Positions 33,741 to 44,561 of a stretch of DNA of 64,000 nt are shown in pieces. The notes beneath the pieces are model-generated. The model saw only the letters and a program-made list of their open reading frames with translations. It was not told where the DNA came from and made no database searches. A program made the position numbers and the translations under genes. Numbering within the stretch: position 1 is the stretch's first letter; each line of letters starts with the position of its first letter. The DNA is from Asterias amurensis (taxonomy: Eukaryota; Echinodermata; Asteroidea; Forcipulatida; Asteriidae), in NCBI RefSeq assembly GCF_032118995.1, contig NC_092649.1:15398332-15462331 (forward strand), given 5' to 3'.

Positions 33741-34740
33741 ATATGTTGTGAGAATTCTGGTCTTTGATAATTACCAAACGTGTCCTTTAACTGTCTGGAG
33801 ATAATGATGTTCAGTGTCAAAATAACAGCGGAGGTTGAGTATTTCCTAATGGAGGATTACATGGCAATTAGTTCTAACCTTTAATTTGGATGGGCAAGTC
33901 GTGATTCAAATCATAAAACGCACGCTCATTCAAATAAACAACATGAAGGATTTACTGTTGCCCGTTGTATTATTATGGCAGCCTAATTATCAGACCCCAA
34001 ACCTTCCAGCTAGGTTTACATAGGTATAATTTGATTGATATATTAACGATTAACCATGACAGGGTCTTTTTAAAAAGACTCTGTCATGGGTCGAAACGTG
34101 TTTAGCCTTGTTTTATAAAGTAAGTTATTCAGTTAAAGAAAATATTTGATGGTAATTTGGTTCGCCAATTAAAGGAATATAAAGCCATTGGACCCTTTCG
34201 GTTCAGAAAAAAAATAAAAGTTCACAGATTTACATATAACTTACAGGGTTTACAGAAGGCAATGGTGAAAGACTTCTCTTGAAATATTATTCCATGAAAT
34301 GCTTTACTTTTTGAGAAAACAGCAAAACAACATAAATTCTCGTTAACGGGAATTACGGATTTATATTAAACACATGTCATGACACGGCAAAACGCGCGGA
34401 AACAAGAGTGGGTTTTTCCGTTGTTTTCTCCCGACTCCGATGACCGATTGAGCCTAAATTTTCACAGGTTTGTTATTTGATATAGAAGTTGTGATACACG
34501 AAGTGTGGGCCTTGGACAATACTGTTTACCGAAAGGGTCCAATGGCTTTAAATGGGGATATACATGTACATGGATTTTTTTGCTCGCAATGCCTGGAATT
34601 AAATAGATTTCATATGAGATTGGAAGGTTTTCGGCAAATGTTTAGGTTAAAATTCCGCTTTTTGACTACTGGCAAGAAACTTCGAACTTGTTTCATAAAA
34701 TTGGAATTTGCAAGCCACAAGGTGTGCCAACGGTGATGGC
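33741..34740. repeat. Block C, left arm of the mirrored duplication
   Basis: Matches 48530-47750 on the opposite strand, including the AAAGACTCTGTCATGG hairpin, GGTTCGCCAATTAAA and GCTCGCAATGCCTGGA. A TA-2 MITE is inserted in this arm only. Confidence 0.8.
34182..34548. mobile_element. TA-2 MITE
   Basis: Ends AAGCCATTGGACCCTTTCGG, mirrored, with TA outside. Missing from the mirror arm near 47960, where the flanks are contiguous. A close copy is at 58463. Confidence 0.82.
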
Positions 34741-35548
34741 TTGCTCATGAGTCAATGCCAAGGCATAAGTCCAAGCTCCAGACCCCCCAAAATGAGAACA
34801 CCCTACACTATTTGCTCACCTAAATATTTTTATATGAAAATGTGCGGTAGGACATGCTGATCATGAATCAGGGTGGTGTATAAAATTTTGACCCGGCGAA
34901 AGTGCATTTTGGGGTCAAAAAACAAAATGGCCGCCGTTTTCCAACTGAAACCATATAAAACAACTCCCATTGACATAACTAGAAAATTAAGTGACCGATT
35001 CAGCCCAAATTTGGGCTAAAGTTATAGAATTGTACGTTTTTACAATTAAAATGTTTCAAAATTCAAGTTGGCCGCCATTTTGCATAAAAAAGTAGGGAAA
35101 AAGACAAGTTTTTGTGAAAATTGTAAGGCAAATTTGGTCAGGATCAAAATTAAATACAGTTTTGGTTGAACAGAATAATGTGGTGAAAAAATATACGTCT
35201 AATATTTTTACATAAAATTAAGAGACAGATTCAGCCCAAATTTGCCTGAAAGTATGAGGTTTGTACATTTTACATTTAAAATGTTACAAAATTCAATATG
35301 GCCGCCATTTTGCATGAAAAATGGTGAAAAAACACATTTTGGGGATTTCTTTAGGCAACTTTGGTTAGGTACAAACTTGGTTGAACAGAATATGTTGTGA
35401 AAAATACACATTCGAATAATTTTACATTAAAATGTGACAATCACTATAGCATTACAGATCGTCAGGAAAAAAAATCAACTGCAGACACTCAAGATCCTGA
35501 ACAAGAGTAGGAAGCTGAAAGAGTAACAAATAAAGCAGTAGCTATCTG
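34741..35548. repeat. Tandem repeat of about 235 bp with GCCGCCATTTTG words
   Basis: GATTCAGCCCAAATTTG recurs at 34993 and 35228, and GGCCGCCATTTTGCAT at 35070 and 35300, with a weaker match at 34929. GCCGCCATTTTG is the YY1-type core. It occupies the place where a receptor promoter should be, immediately 5' of pseudogene GPCR-6. Confidence 0.6.
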
Positions 35549-36737
35549 ATGAAATGTCCGTTCCAAAAAGACAAGTCCTTTGTTCAGCTTGGTGTAAATA
35601 TATTCCGGATAAGTTGCTTTACACTTATTCTATTACTTGGTGTTCCTGGTAACTCTCTAATCCTCCGCGTGTACTGGACCAAGACTCTGAAGACAAGCAC
35701 CCACGTTTTCATCATGACATTGGCCTGGGCTGATCTTGCTGTCTGCCTCATCAAAATAGTCAACATTCCATGCCGAGTTTTACTCATGATGGGACACGAA
35801 ATACCCGCTGTTATACGGCTTTTGTTAGCATTTGAAACGACTGCCATTGGTACCTCCATTATGATAACGGCAGTGATTGCAGTAGATCGCTACGACTGCG
35901 TCTGCCGTCCACATCGGCGGTTCTTCACGCACAGACGGGGTAAGATAGCAGCCTGGGCATCGTTCTTGTTCTCAGTTCTCATCACTAGCCCACAGTATAT
36001 AGGAGTATTCCTAAATAATCCCGTTCATGGTTCGTCCAAAATAGTATTGGCATGTCATGCTATAATCTGTGTAACTACACTCGTGATGGTCGCCGTGTTC
36101 TACAGCTTAGTTTACAAAGCAATCAGGCAACATGTGAAAGTTGGGACCAGTTCGTTCCGAACCCGTCGCAATGACTGTTCTACAATCTTCCCTGCTAATG
36201 TTGTAGTTCAGGCATCTAACTCAATCAACGATGGATCAAAACCAAGCACTTCTAAGGTTCAACGGAAGGACGTCTGGGTTGCATCTGTATCAACTCAAGC
36301 TGCTAGACTCCATGGAAAAACCTTTCAAGATCAACGCTTCAGCAAATATTCCACACCGGCAAAGCAAGCTTTTGCAACGGATCTACAGACACGAACTTCT
36401 TTGGACACCGAGTCAGGGTTGGAGGCAAACCGTAAGAGAATACGCCTTGAACACCCATCCAACTTTAATCGACTTCTTCAGCGTAAGACAACGAAGATGC
36501 TCTTTTTGGCAAGTCTGGTCTTCTCCATGACATGGATGCCATATTGGATCTTCATCTTTGTAAGTTTGGCCGTACAGAGCGGCCTGAACTTTCAATCCAA
36601 TATTCCTTCAAGTAGTGAATGAAATGTTTCTCATTTTGTACATTAACCACGTCGTCAATCCATTCATCTATGGAGTTGCAAACAGACGGTTCAGGAAAGA
36701 CGGCAGAGAAGTGATTCGAAAATTCAAGCTCTGTTAA
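35549..36737 (+). pseudogene. GPCR-6, receptor pseudogene with replaced 5' end
   Basis: Open from 35549 to 36622. Homology begins only at FVQLGVNIF before TM1; the usual MEDM N-terminus, both glycosylation sites and the promoter are replaced by a foreign 10-codon start (MKCPFQKDKS). TM1-TM6 are intact with Glu3.32, DRY and WMPYW; ECL2 is its own type (LNNPVHGSSKIV). An extra T near 36591 shifts the frame, so TM7, NPFIY and helix 8 are lost, although their sequence persists to the family stop at 36735-36737. A sequencing error could account for the shift but not for the lost 5' end. Confidence 0.88.
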
Positions 36738-36857
36738 CAACTGAATTCCTTATGAACTGTACACAGTACACAGAAATAACATATTTCTTCGGAAGTTGTT
36801 TGTACGACTCAATTTCGATATTAAAATGGTGGTTTACGTCAACTTCTGAGGGAACCA

Positions 36858-37275
36858 TGCTGCCACTGTGAAAGAGAAACACTACCAAGTGAAAGAAAAA
36901 CACTGCCAATGTTAAAGGGAACCACACTACCAAGTGAAGGAGAAACACCACCACTGTGAAAGAGAAACACTACCACGTGAAAGAGAAACATTTCTACTCG
37001 AAAGAGAAACACCACCACTGTGAAAAAGAAATACTACCACTGTGAAATATAAATATTTCCACGGCAAAGAGAAACACCTCTAAGTGAAAGATAAACACGT
37101 CCACGTGAAAAAGAGCCACTACAACTGTGGGAGAGAAACACTACCACCTGAAAGAGAAACACTACCACTGTGGCACTGTGGAAGATAAATATTTCCACCT
37201 GAAAGAGAAACACTACCACTTGAAAGAGAAACATTTCACTCGAAAGAGAACAACTGCCATTGTGAAAGAGAAACG
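36858..37275 (+). repeat. Minisatellite S3 after GPCR-6
   Basis: GTGAAAGAGAAACACTACCA units with variants, about 120 bases after the family stop, same strand as the gene. Confidence 0.88.
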
Positions 37276-38160
37276 CAACACGACGGCATATTATGGTTCC
37301 CATACTAAACAGATGCGTGTGCGGGCTACATTTAGGGCTCGGGCTCCATTATGGTGCCGCACAGGCGTGTGCTTAAATTATTTGTCTCAAACTTCCAACT
37401 ACAAGTATGACCGTGTCCTGACTCTTGTGAATGGTCACTACCACCGTTTTAAAAGTAGCCCAGCACCATGCTTGGCCAAAGCCGGAGCCTTCGTTCAGAA
37501 AACAGCAATCGCTGTTTTAGCCGTTGGGCTTTTTTTAAGATTCTTGGCTTAGGCTCCGCCTCTGGCTACGAGCTACGTTTGATATTGTAAACTCCGTACC
37601 TAATGTGCACTGCTCTACAAATTGATGACTGAACCCAAACCGAAAGAGAAACTCGTGGCCGTGGTTTGGATAGGGCAGCCTATAGCATATCTTTCAAACC
37701 TTGTTAATTAGGAAACCATACAACAATCCCCGCCGTCCTCACATTCATTTTCCAAAGAGATACGTCGTCAAATTCTGCACCAAATGCAAGTACATGTACG
37801 TGTACTGACCATAATACACATGAAACTGCATGCATGCAGACGCCGAAAGTAAGCTTTTCATATCTGTGTTTTGGTGGTCCGAGGTGACGTTTTTCAGCTG
37901 CATTAACATCACCTCAGACCATTCAAGTCACAGTTATGTAAATATTTTGTCACTGCACGTAACTTTACCCAATGAAATCACAACATGTATTCAATGAAAT
38001 CACTGGTTCTCATAACCAATTCCCTATCTTTACCTTTGCGGATAAAGCAGGATACAGTGTAAGGATGTCCCAGATGGTTTTTTATTTATTTAATACACAC
38101 TGATTTGAGTCAGTAGTGAGTTGTGGATTTTTCGAGTGAAATTTAACAGGCAGGCTAGTG
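37276..38160. other. 3' spacer of GPCR-6 unit
   Basis: Homologous to 19106-19894 and 40691-41420. The CCAAT inverted repeat at 37861-37930 has lost ATTGG on one arm. No gene. Confidence 0.6.
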
Positions 38161-38640
38161 CAGATTTTACCTCATAATAATATTATGAATGATAAAAGAG
38201 TATTTATATAGCGCCTTATATGTCAGGCCTCGACACACTAAAACTATATTAGTCAAAACAACGCTAATTAGTCGTAAGAGACATGATTTTGACTAACTTA
38301 CATCAAAATCATGTCTCGTACGACTAATTAGCGTTGATTTGACACATACATTTTATTTATTTTTTACATTGAAAGCGCTTTCCACTAAAATACAATTATT
38401 TTAAAAACAACACTAAGTATAGAAAAGGCAGTCTAAAAACCTAAAAAAGTGTATACTGGGGTATACAAAAAAAGGTATAAAACTTATACTGATGTTGTGT
38501 GACACTGGAATCGTGTACGTATCAAGTTTTGGGTACATAACCCCCCCCCCCCCACCCCCCACAACCCCCGGAAGGATGACAATTAGGTTTCTACTTTGTT
38601 ACGGGCGGCAAGGTCGGCAATGACGACTACTTCACTCGAA
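38161..38640. other. Repeat-derived spacer with an 80-base hairpin
   Basis: AACGCTAATTAGTCG...GACATGATTTTGA at 38253-38288 faces its mirror at 38300-38334. The flanks TTTATATAGCGCCTTA and AAAGCGCTTTCC suggest a host repeat into which the hairpin inserted. Ends in a C run near 38541. Confidence 0.5.
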
Positions 38641-39022
38641 GTTACCGTCAGCCTTTTCTTTTGTTACACTTTCTACTATTTTCTCTTTGACAGAAGTAAA
38701 TTAGTTTTGCGACGTCCCGTAAAACATTAATTACCATACATAAAAAATTTAAGCCATTCAGTTATTAACCAGATATTGGACGGCGAAAGCCTAATGTGTT
38801 ACTTTCGCTCTTTCACGTCTTGATTCACCTGAACCAATAACAAAATTATCACAGACATTACACTAACCCTCTATTATGTGACCACGTGATTTGCTAATGG
38901 ACGAGCCGAGCGATATAAAAAGGCACAAGCGTGTTTCCTGTTATCTTTTGATGGACATCTTCAAACGAAAGTTACCATTTTCATGTCAGTCTGGAGTGTT
39001 CATGTACAACAGCAGTAACATC
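38641..39022 (+). promoter_or_regulatory. Promoter and 5'UTR of GPCR-7
   Basis: E-box CACGTG at 38883-38888 and TATA box TATAAAA at 38914-38920, giving a start site near 38945. Leader with TTTTCATGTCAG at 38978-38989. The same array precedes pseudogene GPCR-4 in reverse, and in damaged form GPCR-8. Confidence 0.7.
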
Positions 39023-40240
39023 ATGGAAGACATGTCATCAGCATTCAATTCAACTCAACTTTTCAACGACACCAAGCTTGAACCTGCCTTCGTTCAGCTT
39101 GGTGTAAATATATTCCGGATAAGTTGCTTTACACTTACTCTATTACTTGGTGTTCCTGGTAACTCTCTAATCCTCCGCGTGTACTGGACCAAGACTCTGA
39201 AGACAAGCACCCACGTTTTCATCATGACATTGGCCTGGGCTGATCTTGCTGTCTGCCTTATCAAAGTAGTTAACATTCCATACCGAGTTTTACTATTGAT
39301 TGGGCACGAAATACCCGCCGTTATACGGCTTATGTTGGCATTTGAAACGACGGCCATTGGTACCTCCATTATGATAACGGCAGTGATTGCAGTAGATCGC
39401 TACGACTGCGTCTGCCGTCCACATCGGCGGTTCTTCACTCACAGACGGGGTAAGATAGCGGCCTGGGCATCGTTCTTGTTCTCAGTTCTGATAAATATTC
39501 CTGAGTATGTTGGAGTATTCTCATCCATTCCTATATTGCCCATACTGAGATTGGCATGTCATGCTATAATCTGTGTAACTACACTCGTGATGGTCGCCGT
39601 GTTCTACAGCTTAGTTTACAAAGCAATTAGGCAACATGTGAAAGTTGGGGCCAGTTCGTTGAGAACCCGTCACAATGACTGTTCGACAATCTGCCATGCT
39701 AATGTTGTAGCTCCGGAACCTAACTTATTTAACGATGGATCAAAACCAAACACTTCTAAGGTTCGGAAGGAAGTCTGGGTTGCATCTGTACCAACTGAAG
39801 CTGCTAGACTTCATGGAAAAACCGTTCAAGATCAAAGCTTCAGCAAATATTCCACATCGACAGCGCAAGCTCTTGCAACGGCGGATCTACAGACACGAAC
39901 TTCTTTGGACACCGAGTCAGGTTCGGAGGCAAACCGTAAGAGAATACGCCCCGAACATCCATCCCATTTCAATAAACTTCTTCAGCGTAAGACAACGAAG
40001 ATGCTCTTTTTGGCAAGTCTGGTCTTCTCCATGACATGGATGCCATATTGGATCTTCATCTTTGTAAGTTTGGCCGTACAGAGCGGCTTGAACTTCAATC
40101 CAATATTCCTTCAAGTAGTGAATGAAATGTTTCTCATTTTGTACATTAACCACGTCGTCAACCCATTCATCTATGGGGCTGCAAACAGAAGGTTCAGGAA
40201 AGACAGCAGAGAAGTGATTCGCACATTCAAGCTTTGCTAA
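39023..40240 (+). CDS. GPCR-7, intact class A receptor, 405 aa, Glu3.32
   Basis: Complete intronless receptor: two N-terminal sequons, GNS in TM1, LAWAD in TM2, MLAFETT giving Glu at 3.32, DRY, RPHRRFF in ICL2, long ICL3 with the LHGKTVQDQ segment, WMPYW in TM6, NPFIY in TM7. Differences: GAAN after NPFIY where relatives have GVAN, and DSREV for DCREV in helix 8, which removes a possible palmitoylation cysteine. In-frame ATGs at 38951 and 39002 would extend the N-terminus by 24 or 7 residues; MEDM is chosen because it alone is conserved across copies. TM6 and the C-terminal half are closest to GPCR-6. Confidence 0.93.
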   Translation: MEDMSSAFNSTQLFNDTKLEPAFVQLGVNIFRISCFTLTLLLGVPGNSLILRVYWTKTLKTSTHVFIMTLAWADLAVCLIKVVNIPYRVLLLIGHEIPAVIRLMLAFETTAIGTSIMITAVIAVDRYDCVCRPHRRFFTHRRGKIAAWASFLFSVLINIPEYVGVFSSIPILPILRLACHAIICVTTLVMVAVFYSLVYKAIRQHVKVGASSLRTRHNDCSTICHANVVAPEPNLFNDGSKPNTSKVRKEVWVASVPTEAARLHGKTVQDQSFSKYSTSTAQALATADLQTRTSLDTESGSEANRKRIRPEHPSHFNKLLQRKTTKMLFLASLVFSMTWMPYWIFIFVSLAVQSGLNFNPIFLQVVNEMFLILYINHVVNPFIYGAANRRFRKDSREVIRTFKLC

Positions 40241-40394
40241 CAACCTCTGAACTCCTTATGAACTGTAATTTCATCGAATCAATGTATGTAAACACAAAAT
40301 GACGTTTAGACATTACACACAAATAACATATTTCTTCGGAAGTTGTTTGTACGACTCAATTGTGATATCAAAATGGTGGTTTTACGTCAACTTC

Positions 40395-40690
40395 AAAGGG
40401 AACCACTGCCACTGAAAGAGAAACACTACCAAGAGAAAGAGAAACACTACCACGTGAAAGAGAAACACTGTCACGTGAAAGAGAAACACTGCCAATGTGA
40501 AAGAGAAATACAACCACATTAAAGAGAAAAACTACCACGTGAAAGAGAAACACCTGTAAGTGACTAGATAAGCACGTCCACGTGAATAAACAGCCTCTGC
40601 CACTGTGAAAAAGAAATACTATCTCTGTGAAAGAGAAACATTTCCACTCGAAAGAGAACCACTGCCACTGTGAAAGAGAAACGCAACACG
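40395..40690 (+). repeat. Minisatellite S4 after GPCR-7
   Basis: About a dozen GTGAAAGAGAAACAC units beginning some 160 bases after the stop; same strand as the gene. Confidence 0.87.
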
Positions 40691-41480
40691 GCGGCATAAT
40701 GGTTCCCATACAAACAGAGGCGTGTGCTTAAATTATTTGTCTCAAACTTCCAACTACAAGTATGACCGTGTCCTGACTCTTGTGCTTGATCACTATGCAC
40801 CGTTTTAAATGTGGCCAAGCACCAAACACCGCAGCCAACTTTTTCAAGATTCTTGGCTTAGGCTCCGTCTCTGGCTACGAGCTACGTTAGCTGTTGTAAA
40901 CACCGTACCAAATGTGCACTGCTCTACAAATTGATGACTGAACCCAAACCGAAAGAGAAACTCGTGGCCGTGGTTTGGATAGGGCATGCAGCCAATATCA
41001 TATCTTTCAAACCTTGCTTATTAGAAAACCCTACAACAATCCCCGCCGTCCTCATGCACCTTTCACCTACATTCATTTTTCAAAGAGATACGACGTCAAA
41101 TTATGCACCAAATGCAAGTACATGTACGTGTACTGACCATAATACACATGAAACTGCATGCATGCAGACGCAGAAAGTAAGCTTTTCATATCTGTGTTTT
41201 GATTGGTCCGAGGTGACGTTTTTCAGCTGCATGGACCATTCAAGTCACAGCTATGTAAAGATTTTGTCACTGCACGTAACTTTATCCAATGAAATCACAA
41301 CATGTATGTATAGTCAAAGAAATCACTGGTTCTCATAACCAATTCCCTGTCTTTACTTTTGCGGATAAAGCAAGAATTCGAGTGAAATGTAACAGATAGG
41401 CTAGTCCAGATTTTACCTCATGTTGATGTACCGCGACACTGGACTCGTACACACCCAATTATTTGTACGTTATGCCCCCG
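40691..41480. other. 3' spacer of GPCR-7 unit
   Basis: Third copy of the conserved spacer. The CCAAT hairpin at 41198-41255 has its loop and part of one arm deleted. No gene. Confidence 0.6.
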
Positions 41481-41921
41481 AGTGCTGACAATAATTAGGT
41501 TTCTACTTTGTTATAGGCGTCAAGGTCGGCAATAGCGACTACTTTGCGTCACTCGAAGTCACCGTCAGTCTTGTTAAAAACTTTCTACTATTTTCTCCTT
41601 GACAGAAGTAATTATTAGTTTTGCGATGTCCAATAAATTATTAAATACCCACATAACGAATTTAAGCCATACAGTAATTACCCAGATATTGGGTGGCAAA
41701 AGCCTTAGTGTCACCTTCGCTCTTTTACGTCTTGATTCACCTGAACCAATAACAAAATGATTACGCTGACATTACACCAACACTCAGTTATGTGACTACG
41801 TAATTTGCTAATAGACGAGCCGAGAAAGCGTGTTTCCTGTTATCTTTTGATGCACATCTTCAAACGAAAGTTACCATTTTCATGTCAGTCTGGAGTGTTC
41901 ATGTACAACAGCAGTAACATC
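41481..41921 (+). promoter_or_regulatory. Damaged promoter of GPCR-8
   Basis: Aligned to the GPCR-7 promoter. The E-box reads TACGTA instead of CACGTG (41798-41803), and a net 15-base deletion after GACGAGCCGAG removes the whole TATA box. The TTTTCATGTCAG leader remains at 41877-41888. Confidence 0.65.
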
Positions 41922-43136
41922 ATGGAAGACATGTCATCAGCATTCAATTCAACCCAATTTTTGAACGACACCAAGCTTGAACCTGCCTTCGTTCAGCTTG
42001 GTGTAAATATATTTCGGATAATTTTCTTCGCACTTATTCTATTACTTGGTGTTCCCGGTAACTCTCTAATCCTTCGCGTGTACTGGACCAAGACTCTGAA
42101 GACAAGCACTCACGTTTTCATCATGACATTGGCCTTGGCTGATCTTGCCGTCTGCCTTATCAAAGTAGCAAACATTGCATACCGAGTTTTACTCATGATG
42201 GGACACGAAATACCCGCTGTTCTACGGCTTTTGTTGGCATTTGAAACGACGGCCATTGGTACCTCCATTATGATAACGGCAGTGATTGCAGTAGATCGCT
42301 ACGACTGCGTCTGCCGTCCACATCGGCGGTTCTTCACTCACAGACGGGGTAAGATAGCTGCCTGGGCATCGACCTTGTTCTCAGTTCTGATAAATATTCC
42401 TGAGTATGTTGGAGTATTCTCATCCATTCCTATATTGCCCATACTGAGATTGGCATGTCATGCTATAATCTGTGTAACTGCGCTCGTGATGGTCGCTGTG
42501 TTCTACAGCTTAGTTTACAAAGCAATCAGGCAACATGTGAAAGTTGGGGCCAGTTCGTTGAAAACCCGTCGCAATGACTGTTCGACAATTTGCCCTGCTA
42601 ATGTTGTAGCCCCGGAACCTAGCTCAATCAATGATGGATCAAAACCAAACACTTCTAAGGTTCGGAAGGAAGTCTGGGTTGCATCTGTTCCAACTCAAGC
42701 TGCTAGTCTTCAGGAAAAAACCGTTAAAGATCAAAGCTTCAGCAAATGTTCCACATCATCAGCAAAGCAAGCTCTTGCAACGGATCTACATAAACCAACT
42801 TCTTTGGACACCGAGCCAGGGTTGGAGGCAAACCATAAAAGAATACGCCCCGAACACCCATCCCACTTTAGCCAACTTCAGCGTAAGACAACGAAGATGC
42901 TCTTTGTGGCTAGCGTTGTCTTCTTCGTCACATGGATGCCATATTGGACCTCCATCTTTTTAGGTCTCTCAGTACAGAGTGGCTTGAACATTGGGCCCTT
43001 AGTCCTTCAAGTATTATCTGAAATACATCTCAGTTTATACATTAACCACGTCGTGAACCCATTCATCTATGGAGTTGCAAACAGACGGTTCAGGAAAGAC
43101 TGCAGAGAAGTGATTCGCAAATTCAAACTCTGTTAA
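41922..43136 (+). CDS. GPCR-8, intact class A receptor, 404 aa, diverged TM6-TM7
   Basis: Open, full-length receptor with family landmarks and Glu3.32. TM2 reads LALAD where relatives have LAWAD. The outer half of TM6, ECL3 and the start of TM7 differ strongly from all other copies (TSIFLGLSVQ, LNIGPLVLQVLSEIHLSL), while the flanking VTWMPYW and YINHVVNPFIYG are conserved. That region lines the ligand entrance in class A receptors, so altered specificity is plausible. The promoter lacks TATA and E-box, so expression may be altered. MEDM start chosen; an in-frame ATG lies 7 codons upstream at 41901. Confidence 0.92.
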   Translation: MEDMSSAFNSTQFLNDTKLEPAFVQLGVNIFRIIFFALILLLGVPGNSLILRVYWTKTLKTSTHVFIMTLALADLAVCLIKVANIAYRVLLMMGHEIPAVLRLLLAFETTAIGTSIMITAVIAVDRYDCVCRPHRRFFTHRRGKIAAWASTLFSVLINIPEYVGVFSSIPILPILRLACHAIICVTALVMVAVFYSLVYKAIRQHVKVGASSLKTRRNDCSTICPANVVAPEPSSINDGSKPNTSKVRKEVWVASVPTQAASLQEKTVKDQSFSKCSTSSAKQALATDLHKPTSLDTEPGLEANHKRIRPEHPSHFSQLQRKTTKMLFVASVVFFVTWMPYWTSIFLGLSVQSGLNIGPLVLQVLSEIHLSLYINHVVNPFIYGVANRRFRKDCREVIRKFKLC

Positions 43137-43149
43137 CGTTTGAATTCCG

Positions 43150-43155
43150 AATAAA
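43150..43155 (+). terminator. Polyadenylation signal AATAAA of GPCR-8
   Basis: AATAAA begins 14 bases after the stop codon, followed by T-rich sequence. No such hexamer was noticed at the same place after GPCR-5 or -7. Confidence 0.5.
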
Positions 43156-43309
43156 CTTTTATTTTATCTTGAACGTATATCAAAACACAAAAGGATGCTT
43201 GTTACATATGTTTGTATGATTTAGCTATGATAACAAAATGGTGGTTTCAGTGACTTTACTCGGTGCTGGACCAAGACCAAAAGGTCGATTGTAATGCAGG
43301 TCTAGAAAC

Positions 43310-44546
43310 ACTTCCAAGTGAATTAGAAACAACATGAAAGAGAAACACAGCACCGTGAAAGAGAAACACTATACTACTATTAAACAGAAACACTACCCTG
43401 TGAAACGTGAAAGAAAAAACACTACCACAGTGAAAGAGAAACACTACTACCGTGAAAGAGAAACACTTCCACCGTGAAAGAGAAACACCACCACTGAGAA
43501 AGAGAAACACCACCACCGTGAAAGAGAAACACCACCACCGTGAAAGAGATACGCCACCACTGTGAAAGAGAAACACTACTACTGTGAGTGAGAAACACTA
43601 CCACCGTGAAAGAGAAACACTACCACCGTGAAAGAGAAACACCACCACCGTGAAAGAGAAACACTACCACTGTGAAATACAAACACTACCACGGTGAAAG
43701 AGAAACACTACCACCGTGAAAGAGAAACAACACAACTGTGAAAGAGAAACACTACCACCGTGAAAGAGAAACACTTCCACCGTGAAAGAGAAACACCACC
43801 ACTGAGAAAGAGAAACACCACCACCGTGAAAGATAAACACCACCACCGTGAAAGAGATACGCCACCACTGTGAAAGAGAAACACTACTACTGTGAGTGAG
43901 AAACACTACCACCGTGAAAGAGAAACGCTACCACCGTGAAAGAGAAACACCACCACCGTGAAAGAGAAACACTACCACTGTGAAATACAAACACTACCAC
44001 GGTGAAAGAGAAACACTACCACCGTGAAAGAGAAACAACACCACTGTGAAAGAGAAACACTACCACCGTGAAAGAGAAACACTACCACTGTGAAAGAGAA
44101 ACACTACCACCGTGAAAGAGAAACACTACCACCGTGAAAGAGAAACACCACCGCCTGAAAGAGAAGCACTACCACCGTGAAAGAGAAACACTACCACCGT
44201 GAAAGAGAAACACCACCACCGTGAAAGAGAAACACTACCACTGTGAAACAGAAACACTACCACCGTGAAAGAGAAACACTACCACTGTGAAACAGAAACA
44301 CTACCACCGTGAAAGAGAAACACTACCACTGTGAAAGAGAAACACTCCACCGTGAAAGAGAAACACCATCATATAAAAATAACACCACTCACAAAAATAA
44401 ACACGTCCACTCGAAAGAGACACAGTTCAACATGGAAGAGAAGCACCACCATTTAAAAGAGAAACGTCGCCACGTGAAAAAAAAACACCACCACGTAAAA
44501 AAAGAAGCACTTCAACGTGAAAAAAAAGAAGCACTACCACGCAAAA
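43310..44546 (+). repeat. Minisatellite S5 after GPCR-8, with 308-bp higher-order repeat
   Basis: Largest array. Units are 22 bases, GTGAAAGAGAAACACTACCACC. A block of about 308 bases (14 units) including the odd units GTGAGTGAGAAACAC and GTGAAATACAAACAC occurs twice in a row (about 43430-43737 and 43738-44045). The far end after 44372 decays into shorter lysine-codon-like units and stops at a family D MITE. Confidence 0.9.
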
Positions 44547-44561
44547 CTTCACGCAAATACT

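Noticed and set aside
38891-39022. N-terminal extensions of GPCR-7 and GPCR-8 starting at 38891 and 41805
   Set aside because: The extension runs through the TATA box, starts on a non-ATG codon, and is absent from the other copies. MEDM is the shared start.
43310-44372. Regular short repeats resembling a CRISPR array
   Set aside because: Units are contiguous without unique spacers, and the DNA is animal nuclear sequence.
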